NCBI GenBank assembly: GCA_958496175.1
Contig: OY292280.1
Location: 21,824,001 to 21,888,000, forward strand
DNA: 64,000 nucleotides
Origin: Sisyra terminalis
Lineage: Eukaryota > Arthropoda > Insecta > Neuroptera > Sisyridae
Reading direction: 5' to 3'
A program made the translations under genes and the position numbers. The notes under the pieces were generated by a model, which was given only the letters and a program-made list of their open reading frames with translations, was not told the DNA's origin and ran no database searches. How positions within the stretch are numbered: position 1 is the first letter of the stretch; each line of letters starts with the position of its first letter. Below are positions 19,816 through 34,100 of the stretch, one piece after another.

Positions 19816-20012
19816 TCGATCCAGATAAAGTTTCGGGTTCGTAACAATGCATTAAACGATAATATAACAATCTATTTCAAATTCGAGAATAGAAAATTTT
19901 TCACCAAACTAAACCGTGGGTTAACCATCGTTAATTATCACGAAAATCGTAAACTTTATAAATAAATTATTAAACAATGTCCTTACGTGAGGAGTGGAGT
20001 GAAAATTTTTTT
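19790..20012 (+). repeat. Strongly decayed satellite at the right edge of insert 1
   Basis: ATAAGGGATGGTTTTCGATC at about 19,803 resembles the satellite block ATAAGGGATGTTTTCC. The next intact block is only about 284 bp later instead of 338, and the sequence between is barely recognisable. It grades into the regular array at TCCTGAGTGCAAAAGGAC. Gradual decay at array edges is typical of satellites. Confidence 0.5.
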
Positions 20013-22789
20013 ATCCTGAGTGCAAAAGGACAACCGCAATATCGTTTCAAACTTTCAAAAAGGACAATTTTCTAATGCATAAAAAGGACATAAGGGATGT
20101 TTTCCTCACAAAATTAAAGTTGAATATTATTAACTAAACCATTCTTAACCACTATGCAAAAAATAAAAAGCAATTGTTACGTATATCTTTAGAAAATTGA
20201 AACTGGAAATTAAATTGTTGAAAGTCTATGCGAAAAAATTCGACTGATATTGGGTCATTTAAAGAAGGTGCCTTTTCATTATGAGGTCTAGTTTTCTCAA
20301 CGGATTCTGAATTAAGGCTATCAAGTGAAATATAATAGGAAATCAATTTTGTCCTGTGTGCCAAAAGACACCGGCAATATCGTTTCAAACTTTCAAAAAG
20401 GACAATTTTCTAATGCATAAAAAGGACATAAGGGATGTTTTCCTCACTAAATTAAAGTTGAATATTATAAACTAAACCATTCTTAACCACTATGCAAAAA
20501 ATAAAAAGCATTTGTTACGTATATCTTTGGAAAATTGAAACTGGAAATTAAATTGTTGAAAGTCTAAGCGAAAAAATTCGACTGATATTGGGTCATTTAA
20601 AGAAGGTGACTTTTCATTATGAGGTCTAGTTTTCTCAACGGATTCTGAATTAAGGCTATCAAGTGAAATATAATTGGAAATCAATTTTGTCCTGTGTGCC
20701 AAAAGACACCGGCAATATCGTTTCAAACTTTCAAAAAGGACAATTTTCTAATGCATAAAAAGGACATAAGGGATGTTTTCCTCACTAAATTAAAGTTGAA
20801 TATTATAAACTAAACCATTCTTAACCACTATGCAAAAAATAAAAAGCATTTGTTACGTATATCTTTGGAAAATTGAAACTGGAAATTAAATTGTTGAAAG
20901 TCTAAGCGAAAAAATTCGACTGATATTGGGTCATTTAAAGAAGGTGACTTTTCATTATGAAGTCTAGTTTTCTCAACGGATTCTGAATTAAGGCTATCAA
21001 GTGAAATATAATAGGAAATCAATTTTGTCCTGTGTGCCAAAAGACACCGGCAATATCGTTTCAAACTTTCAAAAAGGACAATTTTCTAATGCATAAAAAG
21101 GACATAAGGGATGTTTTCCTCACTAAATTAAAGTTGAATATTATAAACTAAACCATTCTTAACCACTATGCAAAAAATAAAAAGCATTTGTTACGTATAT
21201 CTTTGGAAAATTGAAACTGGAAATTAAATTGTTGAAAGTCTAAGCGAAAAAATTCGACTGATATTGGGTCATTTAAAGAAGGTGACTTTTCATTATGAGG
21301 TCAAGATTTCTCAACGGATTCTGAATTAAGGCTATCAAGTGAAATATAATTGGAAATCAATTTTGTCCTGTGGGCCAAAAGACACCGGCAATATCGTTTC
21401 AAACTTTCAAAAAGGACAATTTTCTAATGCATAAAAAGGACATAAGGGATGTTTTCCTTCACTAAATTAAAGTTGAATATTATAAACTAAACCATTCTTA
21501 ACCACTATGCAAAAAATAAAAAGCATTTGTTACGTATATCTTTGGAAAATTGAAACTGGAAATTAAATTGTTGAAAGTCTAAGCGAAAAAATTCGACTGA
21601 TATTGGGTCATTTAAAGAAGGTGACTTTTCATTATGAGGTCTAGTTTTCTCAACGGATTCTGAATTAAGGCTATCAAGTGAAATATAATAGGAAATCAAT
21701 TTTGTCCTGTGTGCCAAAAGACACCGGCAATATCGTTTCAAACTTTCAAAAAGGACAATTTTCTAATGCATAAAAAGGACATAAGGGATGTTTTCCTCAC
21801 TAAATTAAAGTTGAATATAATAAACTAAACCATTCTTAACCACTATGCAAAAAATAAAAAGCATTTGTTACGTATATCTTTGGAAAATTGAAACTGGAAA
21901 TTAAATTGTTGAAAGTCTAAGCGAAAAAATTCGACTGATATTGGGTCATTTAAAGAAGGTGACTTTTCATTATGAGGTCTAGTTTTCTCAACGGATTCTG
22001 AATTAAGGCTATCAAGTGAAATATAATAGGAAATCAATTTTGTCCTGTGTGCCAAAAGACACCCGCAATATCGTTTCAAACTTTCTAAAAGGACAATTTT
22101 CTAATGCATAAAAAGGACATAAGGGATGTTTTCCTTCACTAATTTAAAGATGCATATTATAAACTAAACCATTCTTAACCACTATGCAAAAAATAAAAAG
22201 CATTTGTTACGTACATCTTAGGAAAATTGAAACTGGAAATTAAATTGTTGAAAGTCTAAGCGAAAAAATTCGACTGATATTGGGTCATTTAAAGAAGGTG
22301 ACTTTTCATTATGAGGTCTAGTTTTCTCAACGGATTCTGAATTAAGGCTATCAAGTGAAATATAATAGGAAATCAATTTTGTCCTGTGTGCCAAAAGACA
22401 CCGGCAATATCGTTTCAAACTTTCAAAAAGGACAATTTTCTAATGCATAAAAAGGACATAAGGGATGTTTTCCTCACTAAATTAAAGTTGATTATTATAA
22501 ACTAAACCATTCTTAACCACTATGCAAAAAATAAAAAGCATTTGTTACGTATATCTTAGGAAAATTGAAACTGGAAATTAAATTGTTGAAAGTCTAAGCG
22601 AAAAAATTCGACTGATATTGGGTCATTTAAAGAAGGTGACTCTTCATTATGAGGTCTAGTTTTCTCAACGGATTCTGAATTAAGGCTATCAAGTGAAATA
22701 TAATAGGAAATCAATTTTGTCCTGTGTGCCAAAAGACACCGGCAATATCGTTTCAAACTTTCAAAAAGGACAATTTTCTAATGCATAAA

Positions 22790-25700
22790 AAGGACATAAG
22801 GGATGTTTTCCTCACTAAATTAAAGTTGAATATTATAAACTAAACCATTCTTAACCACTATGCAAAAAATAAAAAGCATTTGTTACGTATATCTTTGGAA
22901 AATTGAAACTGGAAATTAAATTGTTGAAAGTCTAAGCGAAAAAATTCGACTGATATTGGGTCACTTAAAGAAGGTGACTTTTCAATATGAGTTCTAGTTT
23001 TCTCAACGGATTTTGAATTAAGGCTATCAAGTGAAATATAATAGAAAAAAAATTTTGTCCTGTGTGCCAAGAGACACCCGCAATATCGTTTCAAACTTTC
23101 AAAAAGGACAATTTTCTAATGCATAAAAAGGACATAAGGGATGTTTTCCTTCACTAATTTAAAGATGAATATTATAAACTAAACCATTCTTAACCACTAT
23201 GCAAAAAATAAAAAGCATTTGTTACGTACATCTTTGGAAAATTGAAACTGGAAATTAAATTGATGAAAGTCTATGCGAAAAAATTCGACTGATATTGGGT
23301 CATTTAAAGAAGGTGACTTTTCATTATGAGGTCTAGTTTTCTCAACGGATTCTGAATTAAGGCTATCAAGTGAAATATAATAGGAAAACAAAAGTTGTCC
23401 TGTGTGCCAAAAGACACCCGCAATATCGTTTCAAACTTTCAAAAAGGACAATTTTCTAATGCATAAAAAGGACGTAAGGGATGTTTTCCTCACTAAATTA
23501 TAGTTGAATGTTATAAACTAAACCATTCTTAACCACTATGCAAAAAATAAAAAGCATTTGTTAAGTACATCTTTGGAAAATTGAAACTGGAAATTAAATT
23601 GTTGAAAGTCTAAGCGAAAAAATTCGACTGATATTGGGTCATTTAAAGAAGGTGACTTTTCATTATGAGGTCTAGTTTTCTCAACGGATCCTGAATTAAG
23701 GCTATCAAGTGAAATATAATAGGAAAACAATTTTGTCCTGTGTGCCAAAAGACACCCGCAATATCGTTTCAAACTTTCAAAAAGGACAATTTTCTAGTGC
23801 ATAAAAAGGACATAAGGGATGTTTTCCTTCACTAAATTAAAGTTGAATATTATAAACTAAACCATTCTTAACCTCTATGCAAAAAATAAAAAGCATTTGT
23901 TACGTATATCTTTGGAAAATTGAAACTTGAAATTAAATTGATGAAAGTCTATGCGAAAAAATTCGACTGATATTGGGTCATTTAACGAAGGTGACTTTTC
24001 ATTATGAGGTCTAGTTTTCTCAACGGATTCTGAATTAAGGCTATCAAGTGAAATATAATAGGAAAACAATTTTGTCCTGTGTGCCAAAAGACACCCGCAA
24101 TATCGTTTCAAACTTTCAAAAAGGACAATTTTCTAATGCATTAAAAGGACATAAGGGATGTTTTCCTTCACTAATTTAAAGATGCATATTATAAACTAAA
24201 CCATTCTTAACCACTATGCAAAAAATAAAAAGCATTTGTTACGTATATCTTTGGAAAATTGAAACTGGAAATTAAATTGATGAAAGTCTATGCGAAAAAA
24301 TTCGACTGATATTGGGTCATTTAAAGAAGGTGACTTTTCATTATGAGGTCTAGTTTTCTCAACGGATTCTGAATTAAGGCTATCAAGTGAAATATAATAG
24401 GAAAACAATTTTGTCCTGTGTGCCAAAAGACACCCGCAATATCGTTTCAAACTTTCAAAAAGGACAATTTTCTAATGCATAAAAAGGACATAAGGGATGT
24501 TTTCCTCACTAAATTAAAGTTGAATATTATAAACTAAACCATTCTTAACCACTATGCAAAAAATAAAAAGCATTTGTTACATATATCTTTGGAAAATTGA
24601 AACTGGAAATTAAATTGTTGAAAGTCTAAGCGAAAAAATTCGACTGATATTGGGTCACTTAAAGAAGGTGACTTTTCAATATGAGTTCTAGTTTTCTCAA
24701 CGGATTTTGAATTAAGGCTATCAAGTGAAATATAATAGAAAAAAAATTTTGTCCTGTGTGCCAAGAGACACCCGCAATATCGTTTCAAACTTTCAAAAAG
24801 GACAATTTTCTAATGCATAAAAAGGACATAAGGGATGTTTTCCTTCACTAATTTAAAGATGATTATTATAAACTAAACCATTCTTAACCACTATGCAAAA
24901 AATAAAAAGCATTTGTTACGTACATCTTTGGAAAATTGAAACTGGAAATTAAATTGATGAAAGTCTATGCGAAAAAATTCGACTGATATTGGGTCATTTA
25001 AAGAAGGTGACTTTTCATTATGAGGTCTAGTTTTCTCAACGGATTCTGAATTAAGGCTATCAAGTGAAATTTAATAGGAAAACAATTTTGTCCTGTGTGC
25101 CAAAAGACACCCGCCATATCGTTTCAAACTTTCAAAAAGGACAATTTTCTAATGCATAAAAAGGACATAAGGGATGTTTTCCTCACTAAATTAAAGTTGA
25201 ATATTATTAACTAAACCATTATTAACCACTATGCAAAAAATAAGAAGCATTTGTTACGTATATCTTTGGAAAATTGAAACTGGAAATTAAATTGTTGAAA
25301 GTCTAAGCGAAAAAATTCGACTGATATAGGGTCATTTAAAGAAGGCGACTTTTCATTATGAGGTCTAGTTTTCTCAACGGATCCTGAATTAAGGCTATCA
25401 AGTGAAATATAATAGGAAAACAATTTTGTCCTGTGTGCCAAAAGACACCCGCAATATCGTTTCAAACTTTCAAAAAGGACAATTTTCTAGTGCATAAAAA
25501 GGACATAAGGGATGTTTTCCTTCACTAAATTAAAGTTGAATATTATAAACTAAACCATTCTTAACCACTATGCAAAAAATAAAAAGCATTTGTTACGTAT
25601 ATCTTTGGAAAATTGAAACTTGAAATTAAATTGATGAAAGTCTATGCGAAAAAATTCGACTGATATTGGGTCATTTAACGAAGGTGACTTTTCATTATGA

Positions 25701-25824
25701 GGTCTAGTTTTCTCAACGGATTCTGAATTAAGGCTATCAAGTGAAATATAATAGGAAAACAATTTTGTCCTGTGTGCCAAAAGACACCCGCAATATCGTT
25801 TCAAACTTTCAAAAAGGACAATTT
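22790..25824. repeat. 5-monomer-offset duplication in array 2
   Basis: The stretch from about 22,790 to 24,130 recurs 1,693-1,694 bp downstream (to about 25,824). The subtype with TTCAATATGAGTTCTAG and CCAAGAGACACCCG at 22,980-23,080 reappears at 24,674-24,773 and is followed by the same order of neighbours. Confidence 0.8.
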
Positions 25825-26399
25825 TCTAATGCATAAAAAGGACATAAGGGATGTTTTCCTTCACTAAATTAAAGTAGAATATTATAAACTAAACCATTCT
25901 TAACCACTATGCAAAAAATAAAAAGCATTTGTTTCGTACATCTTTGGAAAATTGAAACTGGAAATTAAATTGATGAAAGTCTATGCGAAAAAATTCGACT
26001 GATATTGGGTCATTTAACGAAGGTGACTTTTCATTATGAGGTCTAGTTTTCTCAACGGATTCTGAATTAAGGCTATCAAGTGAAATATAATAGGAAAACA
26101 ATTTTGTCCTGTGTGCCAAAAGACACCCGCAATATCGTTTCAAACTTTCAAAAAGGACAATTTTCTAATGCATAAAAAGGACATAAGGGATGTTTTCCTT
26201 CACTAAATTAAAGTAGAATATTATAAACTTAACCATTCTTAACCACTATGCAAAAAATAAAAAGCATTTGTTACGTATATCTTTGGAAAATTGAAACTGG
26301 AAATTAAATTGATGAAAGTCTATGCGAAAAAATTCGACTGATATTGGGTCATTTAAAGAAGGTGACTTTTCATTATGAGGTCTAGTTTTCTCAACGGAT

Positions 26400-28823
26400 T
26401 CTGAATTAAGGCTATCAAGTGAAATATAATAGGAAAACAATTTTGTCCTGTGTGCCAAAAGACACCCGCAATATCGTTTCAAACTTTCAAAAAGGACAAT
26501 TTTCTAATGCATAAAAAGGACATAAGGGATGTTTTCCTTCACTAAATTAAAGTTGAATATTATAAACCAAACCATTCTTAACCACAATGCAAAAAATAAA
26601 AAGCATTTGTTACGTATATCATTGGAAAATTGAAACTGGAAATTATATTGTTGAAAGTCTATGCGAAAAAATACGACTGATATTGGGTCATTTAAAGAAG
26701 GTGACTTTTCATTATGAGGTCTAGTTTTCTCAACGGATTTTGAATTAAGGCTATCAAGTGAAATATATTAGGAAAAAAATTTTGTCCTGTGTGCCAAAAG
26801 ACACCCGCAATATCGTTTCAAACTTTCAAAAAGGACAATTTTCAAATGCATAAAAAGGACATAAGGGATGTTTTCCTCACTAAATTAAAGTTGAATATTA
26901 TAAACTAAACCATTCTTAACCACTATGCAAAAAATAAAAAGCATTTGTTACGTATATCTTTGGAAAATTGAAACTGGAAATTAAATTGTTGAAAGTCTAA
27001 GCGAAAAAATTCGACTGATATTGGGTCATTTAAAGAAGGTGACTTTTCATTATGAGGTCTAGTTTTCTCAACGGATTCTGAATTAAGGCTATCAAGTGAA
27101 ATATAATAGGAAATCAATTTTGTCCTGTGTGCCAAAAGACACCGGCAATATCGTTTCAAACTTTCAAAAAGGACAATTTTCTAATGCATAAAAAGGACAT
27201 AAGGGATGTTTTCCTCACTAAATTAAAGTTGAATATTATAAACTAAACCATTCTTAACCACTATCCAAAAAATAAAAAGCATTTGTTACGTATATCTTTG
27301 GAAAATTGAAACTGGAAATTAAATTGTTGAAAGTCTAAGCGAAAAAATTCGACTGATATTGGGTCATTTAAAGAAGGTGACTTTTCATTATGAGGTCTAG
27401 TTTTCTCAACGGATTCTGAATTAAGGCTATCAAGTGAAATATAATAGGAAATCAATTTTGTCCTGTGTGCCAAAAGACACCGGCAATATCGTTTCAAACT
27501 TTCAAAAAGGACAATTTTCTAATGCATAAAAAGGACATAAGGGATGTTTTCCTCACTAAATTAAAGTTGATTATTATAAACTAAACCATTCTTAACCACT
27601 ATGCAAAAAATAAAAAGCATTTGTTACGTATATCTTAGGAAAATTGAAACTGGAAATTAAATTGTTGAAAGTCTAAGCGAAAAAATTCGACTGATATTGG
27701 GTCATTTAAAGAAGGTGACTCTTCATTATGAGGTCTAGTTTTCTCAACGGATTCTGAATTAAGGCTATCAAGTGAAATATAATAGGAAAACAATTTTGTC
27801 CTGTGTGCCAAAAGACACCCGCAATATCGTTTCAAACTTTCAAAAAGGACAATTTTCTAATGCATAAAAAGGACATAAGGGATGTTTTCCTTCACTAAAT
27901 TAAAGTTGAATATTATAAACCAAACCATTCTTAACCACAATGCAAAAAATAAAAAGCATTTGTTACGTATATCATTGGAAAATTGAAACTGGAAATTATA
28001 TTGTTGAAAGTCTATGCGAAAAAATACGACTGATATTGGGTCATTTAAAGAAGGTGACTTTTCATTATGAGGTCTAGTTTTCTCAACGGATTTTGAATTA
28101 AGGCTATCAAGTGAAATATATTAGGAAAAAAATTTTGTCCTGTGTGCCAAAAGACACCCGCAATATCGTTTCAAACTTTCAAAAAGGACAATTTTCAAAT
28201 GCATAAAAAGGACATAAGGGATGTTTTCCTCACTAAATTAAAGTTGAATATTATAAACTAAACCATTCTTAACCACTATGCAAAAAATAAAAAGCATTTG
28301 TTACGTATATCTTTGGAAAATTGAAACTGGAAATTAAATTGTTGAAAGTCTAAGCGAAAAAATTCGACTGATATTGGGTCATTTAAAGAAGGTGACTTTT
28401 CATTATGAGGTCTAGTTTTCTCAACGGATTCTGAATTAAGGCTATCAAGTGAAATATAATAGGAAATCAATTTTGTCCTGTGTGCCAAAAGACACCGGCA
28501 ATATCGTTTCAAACTTTCAAAAAGGACAATTTTCTAATGCATAAAAAGGACATAAGGGATGTTTTCCTCACTAAATTAAAGTTGAATATTATAAACTAAA
28601 CCATTCTTAACCACTATCCAAAAAATAAAAAGCATTTGTTACGTATATCTTTGGAAAATTGAAACTGGAAATTAAATTGTTGAAAGTCTAAGCGAAAAAA
28701 TTCGACTGATATTGGGTCATTTAAAGAAGGTGACTTTTCATTATGAGGTCTAGTTTTCTCAACGGATTCTGAATTAAGGCTATCAAGTGAAATATAATAG
28801 GAAATCAATTTTGTCCTGTGTGC
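26400..28823. repeat. 4-monomer tandem duplication in array 2
   Basis: About 26,400-27,470 recurs at an offset of 1,352-1,353 bp. The rare ACCACAATGCAAAAAATAAA variant at 26,581 and 27,934, AAATTATATTG, and the ACTATCCAAAAAATAAA variant at 27,262 and 28,615 are shared. Confidence 0.85.
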
Positions 28824-31199
28824 CAAAAGACACCCGCAATATCGTTTCTAACTTTCAAAAAGGACAATTTTCTAATGCATAAAAAGGACATAAGGGATGT
28901 TTTCCTTCACTAATTTAAAGATGCATATTATAAACTAAACCATTCTTAACCACTATGCAAAAGATAAAAAGCATTTGTTACGTATATCTTTGGAAAATTG
29001 AAACTGGAAATTAAATTGTTGAAAGTCTAAGCGAAAAAATTCGACTGATATTGGGTCATTTAAAGAAGGTGACTCTTCATTATGAGGTCTAGTTTTCTCA
29101 ACGGATTCTGAATTAAGGCTATCAAGTGAAATATAATAGGAAATCAATTTTGTCCTGTGTGCCAAAAGACACCCGCAATATCGTTTCAAACTTTCAAAAA
29201 GGACATTTTTCTAATGCATAAAAAGGACATAAGGGATGTTTTCCTTCACTAAATTAAAGTAGAATATTATAAACTAAACCATTCATAACCACTATGCAAA
29301 AAATAAAAAGCATTTGTTACGTACATCTTTGGAAAATTGAAACTGGAAATTAAATTGATGAAAGTCTATGCGAAAAAATTCGACTGATATTGGGTCATTT
29401 AATGAAGGTGACTTTTCATTATGAGGTCTAGTTTTCTCAACGGATTCTGAATTAAGGCTATCAAGTGAAATATAATAGGAAAACAATTTTGTCCTGTGTG
29501 CCAAAAGACACCCGCAATATCGTTTCGAACTTTCAAAAAGGACAATTTTCTAATGCATAAAAAGGACATAAGGGATGTTTTCCTCACTAAATTAAAGTTG
29601 AATATTATAAACTAAACCATTCTTAACCACTATGCAAAAAATAAAAAGCATTTGTTACGTATATCTTTGGAAAATTGAAACTGGAAATTAAATTGTTGAA
29701 AGTCTAAGCGAAAAAATTCGACTGATATTGGGTCACTTAAAGAAGGTGACTTTTCAATATGAGTTCTAGTTTTCTCAACGGATTTTGAATTAAGGCTATC
29801 AAGTGAAATATAATAGAAAAAAAAATTTTGTCCTGTGTGCCAAGAGACACCCGCAATATCGTTTCAAACTTTCAAAAAGGACAATTTTCTAATGCATTAA
29901 AAGGACATAAGGGATGTTTTCCTTCACTAATTTAAAGATGAATATTATAAACTAAACCATTCTTAACCACTATGCAAAAAATAAAAAGCATTTGTTAAGT
30001 ACATCTTTGGAAAATTGAAACTGGAAATTAAATTGATGAAAGTCTATGCGAAAAAATTCGACTGATATTGGGTCATTTAAAGAAGGTGACTTTTCATTAT
30101 GAGGTCTAGTTTTCTCAACGGATTCTGAATTAAGGCTATCAAGTGAAATATAATAGGAAAACAATTTTGTCCTGTGTGCCAAAAGACACCCGCAATATCG
30201 TTTCAAACTTTCAAAAAGGACAATTTTCTAATGCATAAAAAGGACGTAAGGGATGTTTTCCTCACTAAATTAAAGTTGAATGTTATAAACTAAACCATTC
30301 TTAACCACTATGCAAAAAATAAAAAGCATTTGTTAAGTACATCTTTGGAAAATTGAAACTGGAAATTAAATTGTTGAAAGTCTAAGCGAAAAAATTCGAC
30401 TGATATTGGGTCATTTAAAGAAGGTGACTTTTCATTATGAGGTCTAGTTTTCTCAACGGATTCTGAATTAAGGCTATCAAGTGAAATATAATAGGAAAAC
30501 AATTTTGTCCTGTGTGCCAAAAGACACCCGCAATATCGTTTCAAACTTTCAAAAAGGACAATTTTCTAATGCATTAAAAGGACATAAGGGATGTTTTCCT
30601 TCACTAATTTAAAGATGCATATTATAAACTAAACCATTCTTAACCACTATGCAAAAAATAAAAAGCATTTGTTACGTATATCTTTGGAAAATTGAAACTG
30701 GAAATTAAATTGTTGAAAGTCTAAGCGAAAAAATTCGACTGATATTGGGTCATTTAAAGAAGGTGACTCTTCATTATGAGGTCTAGTTTTCTCAACGGAT
30801 TCTGAATTAAGGCTATCAAGTGAAATATAATAGGAAATCAATTTTGACCTGTGTGCCAAAAGACACCCGCAATATCGTTTCAAACTTTCAAAAAGGACAA
30901 TTTTCTAATGCATAAAAAGGACATAAGGGATGTTTTCCTTCACTAAATTAAAGTAGAATATTATAAACTAAACCATTCATAACCACTATGCAAAAAATAA
31001 AGAGCATTTGTTACGTACATCTTTGGAAAATTGAAACTGGAAATTAAATTGATGAAAGTCTATGCGAAAAAATTCGACTGATATTGGGTCATTTAAAGAA
31101 GGTGACTTTTCATTATGAGGTCTAGTGTTCTCAACGGATTCTGAATTAAGGCTATCAAGTGAAATATAATAGGAAAACGATTTTGTCCTGTGTGCCAAG

Positions 31200-34100
31200 A
31201 GACTCCCGCAATATCGTTTCAACATTTCAAAAAGGACAATTTTCTAATGCATAAAAAGGACATAAGGGATGTTTTCCTTCACTAATTTAAAGATGAATAT
31301 TATAAACTAAACCATTCTTAACCACTATGCAAAAAATAAAAAGCATTTGTTACGTACATCTTTGGAAAATTGAAACTGGAAATTAAATTGATGAAAGTCT
31401 ATGCGAAAAAATTCGACTGATATTGGGTCATTTAACGAAGGTGACTTTTCATTATGAGGTCTAGTTTTCTCAACGGATTCTGAATTAAGGCTATCAAGTG
31501 AAATATAATAGGAAAACAATTTTGTCCTGTGTGCCAAAAGACACCCGCAATATCGTTTCAAACTTTCAAAAAGGACAATTTTCTAATGCATAAAAAGGAC
31601 GTAAGGGATGTTTTCCTCACTAAATTAAAGTTGAATGTTATAAACTAAACCATTCTTAACCACTATGCAAAAAATAAAAAGCATTTGTTAAGTACATCTT
31701 TGGAAAATTGAAACTGGAAATTAAATTGTTGAAAGTCTAAGCGAAAAAATTCGACTGATATTGGGTCATTTAAAGAAGGTGACTTTTCATTATGAGGTCT
31801 AGTTTTCTCAACGGATCCTGAAGTAAGGCTATCAAGTGAAATATAATAGGAAAACAATTTTGTCCTGTGTGCCAAAAGACACCCGCAATATCGTTTCAAA
31901 CTTTCAAAAAGGACAATTTTCTAATGCATAAAAAGGACATAAGGGATGTTTTCCTCACTAAATTAAAGTTGAATATTATTAACTAAACCATTCTTAACCA
32001 CTATGCAAAAAATAAGAAGCATTTGTTACGTATATCTTTGGAAAATTGAAACTGGAAATTAAATTGTTGAAAGTCTAAGCGAAAAAATTCGACTGATATT
32101 GGGTCATTTAAAGAAGGTGACTTTTCATTATGAGGTCTAGTTTTCTCAACGGATCCTGAATTAAGGCTATCAAGTGAAATATAATAGGAAAACAATTTTG
32201 TCCTGTGTGCCAAAAGACACCCGCAATATCGTTTCAAACTTTCAAAAAGGACAATTTTCTAGTGCATAAAAAGGACATAAGGGATGTTTTCCTTCACTAA
32301 ATTAAAGTTGAATATTATAAACTAAACCATTCTTAACCACTATGCAAAAAATAAAAAGCATTTGTTACGTATATCTTTGGAAAATTGAAACTTGAAATTA
32401 AATTGATGAAAGTCTATGCGAAAAAATTCGACTGATATTGGGTCATTTAACGAAGGTGACTTTTCATTATGAGGTCTAGTTTTCTCAACGGATTCTGAAT
32501 TAAGGCTATCAAGTGAAATATAATAGGAAAACAATTTTGTCCTGTGTGCCAAAAGACACCCGCAATATCGTTTCAAACTTTCAAAAAGGACAATTTTCTA
32601 ATGCATAAAAAGGACATAAGGGATGTTTTCCTCACTAAATTAAAGTTGAATATTATTAACTAAACCATTCTTAACCACTATGCAAAAAATAAGAAGCATT
32701 TGTTACGTATATCTTTGGAAAATTGAAACTGGAAATTAAATTGTTGAAAGTCTAAGCGAAAAAATTCGACTGATATTGGGTCATTTAAAGAAGGTGACTT
32801 TTCATTATGAGGTCTAGTTTTCTCAACGGATCCTGAATTAAGGCTATCAAGTGAAATATAATAGGAAAACAATTTTGTCCTGTGTGCCAAAAGACACCCG
32901 CAATATCGTTTCAAACTTTCAAAAAGGACAATTTTCTAGTGCATAAAAAGGACATAAGGGATGTTTTCCTTCACTAAATTAAAGTTGAATATTATAAACC
33001 AAACCATTCTTAACCACTATGCAAAAAATAAAAAGCATTTGTTACGTATATCTTTGGAAAATTGAAACTTGAAATTAAATTGATGAAAGTCTATGCGAAA
33101 AAATTCGACTGATATTGGGTCATTTAACGAAGGTGACTTTTCATTATGAGGTCTTGTTTTCTCAACGGATTCTGAATTAAGGCTATCAAGTGAAATATAA
33201 TAGGAAAACAATTTTGTCCTGTGTGCCAAAAGACACCCGCAATATCGTTTCAAACTTTCAAAAAGGACAATTTTCTAATGCATTAAAAGGACTTAAGGGA
33301 TGTTTTCCTTCACTAAATTAAAGTTGAATATTATAAACTAAACCATTCTTAACCACTATGCAAAAAATAAAAAGCATTTGTTACGTATATCTTTGGAAAA
33401 TTAAAACTGGAAATTAAATTGATGAAAGTCTATGCGAAAAAATTCGACTGATTTTGGGTCATTTAACGAAGGTGACTTTTCATTATGAGGTCTAGTTTTC
33501 TCAACGGATTCTGAATTAAGGCTATCAAATGAAATATAATAGGAAAACAATTTTGTCCTGTGTGCCAAAAGACACCCGCAATATCGTTTCAAACTTTCAA
33601 AAAGGACAATTTTCTAATGCATAAAAAGGACATTAGGGATGTTTTCCTTCACAAAATTAAAGTAGAATATTATAAACTAAACCATTCTTAACCACTATGC
33701 AAAAAATAAAAAGCATTTGTTACGTATATCTTTGGAAAATTGAAACTGGAAATTAAATTGATGAAAGTCTATGCGAAAAAATTCGACTGATTTTGGGTCA
33801 TTTAACGAAGGTGACATTTCATTATGAGGTCTAGTTTTCTCAACGGATTCTGAATTAAGGCTATCAAATGAAATATAATAGGAAAACAATTTTGTCCTGT
33901 GTGCCAAAAGACACCCGCAATATCGTTTCAAACTTTCAAAAAGGACAATTTTCTAATGCGTAAAAAGGACGTAAGGGATGTTTTCCACACTAAATTAAAG
34001 TTGAATATTATAAACTAAACCATTCTTATCCACTATGCAAAAAATAAAAAGCATTTGTTACGTATATCTTTGGAAAATTGAAACTGGAAATTAAATTGAT

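Larger units (their letters stand above)
8579..20012. mobile_element. Complex insert 1 (composite inverted-repeat block)
   Basis: About 11.4 kb of non-satellite DNA between arrays 1 and 2. It contains arm A (minus), a unique spacer, arm B (plus), a hairpin centre, arm D (minus) and a unique right part. There is no transposase, reverse transcriptase, integrase or other long reading frame, so if it is a mobile element it is non-autonomous (foldback or MITE-like). Left and right junctions fall at different phases of the monomer, so no simple target-site duplication is visible. A nearly identical block lies at 39,816-50,923 and a third begins at 63,260, so it was probably amplified together with the satellite. 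Confidence 0.75.

Noticed and set aside
8579..20012. Insert as an autonomous DNA transposon or LTR retrotransposon
   Set aside because: No transposase, reverse transcriptase, integrase or capsid-like frame, no matching LTR pair at the ends and no clear target-site duplication.
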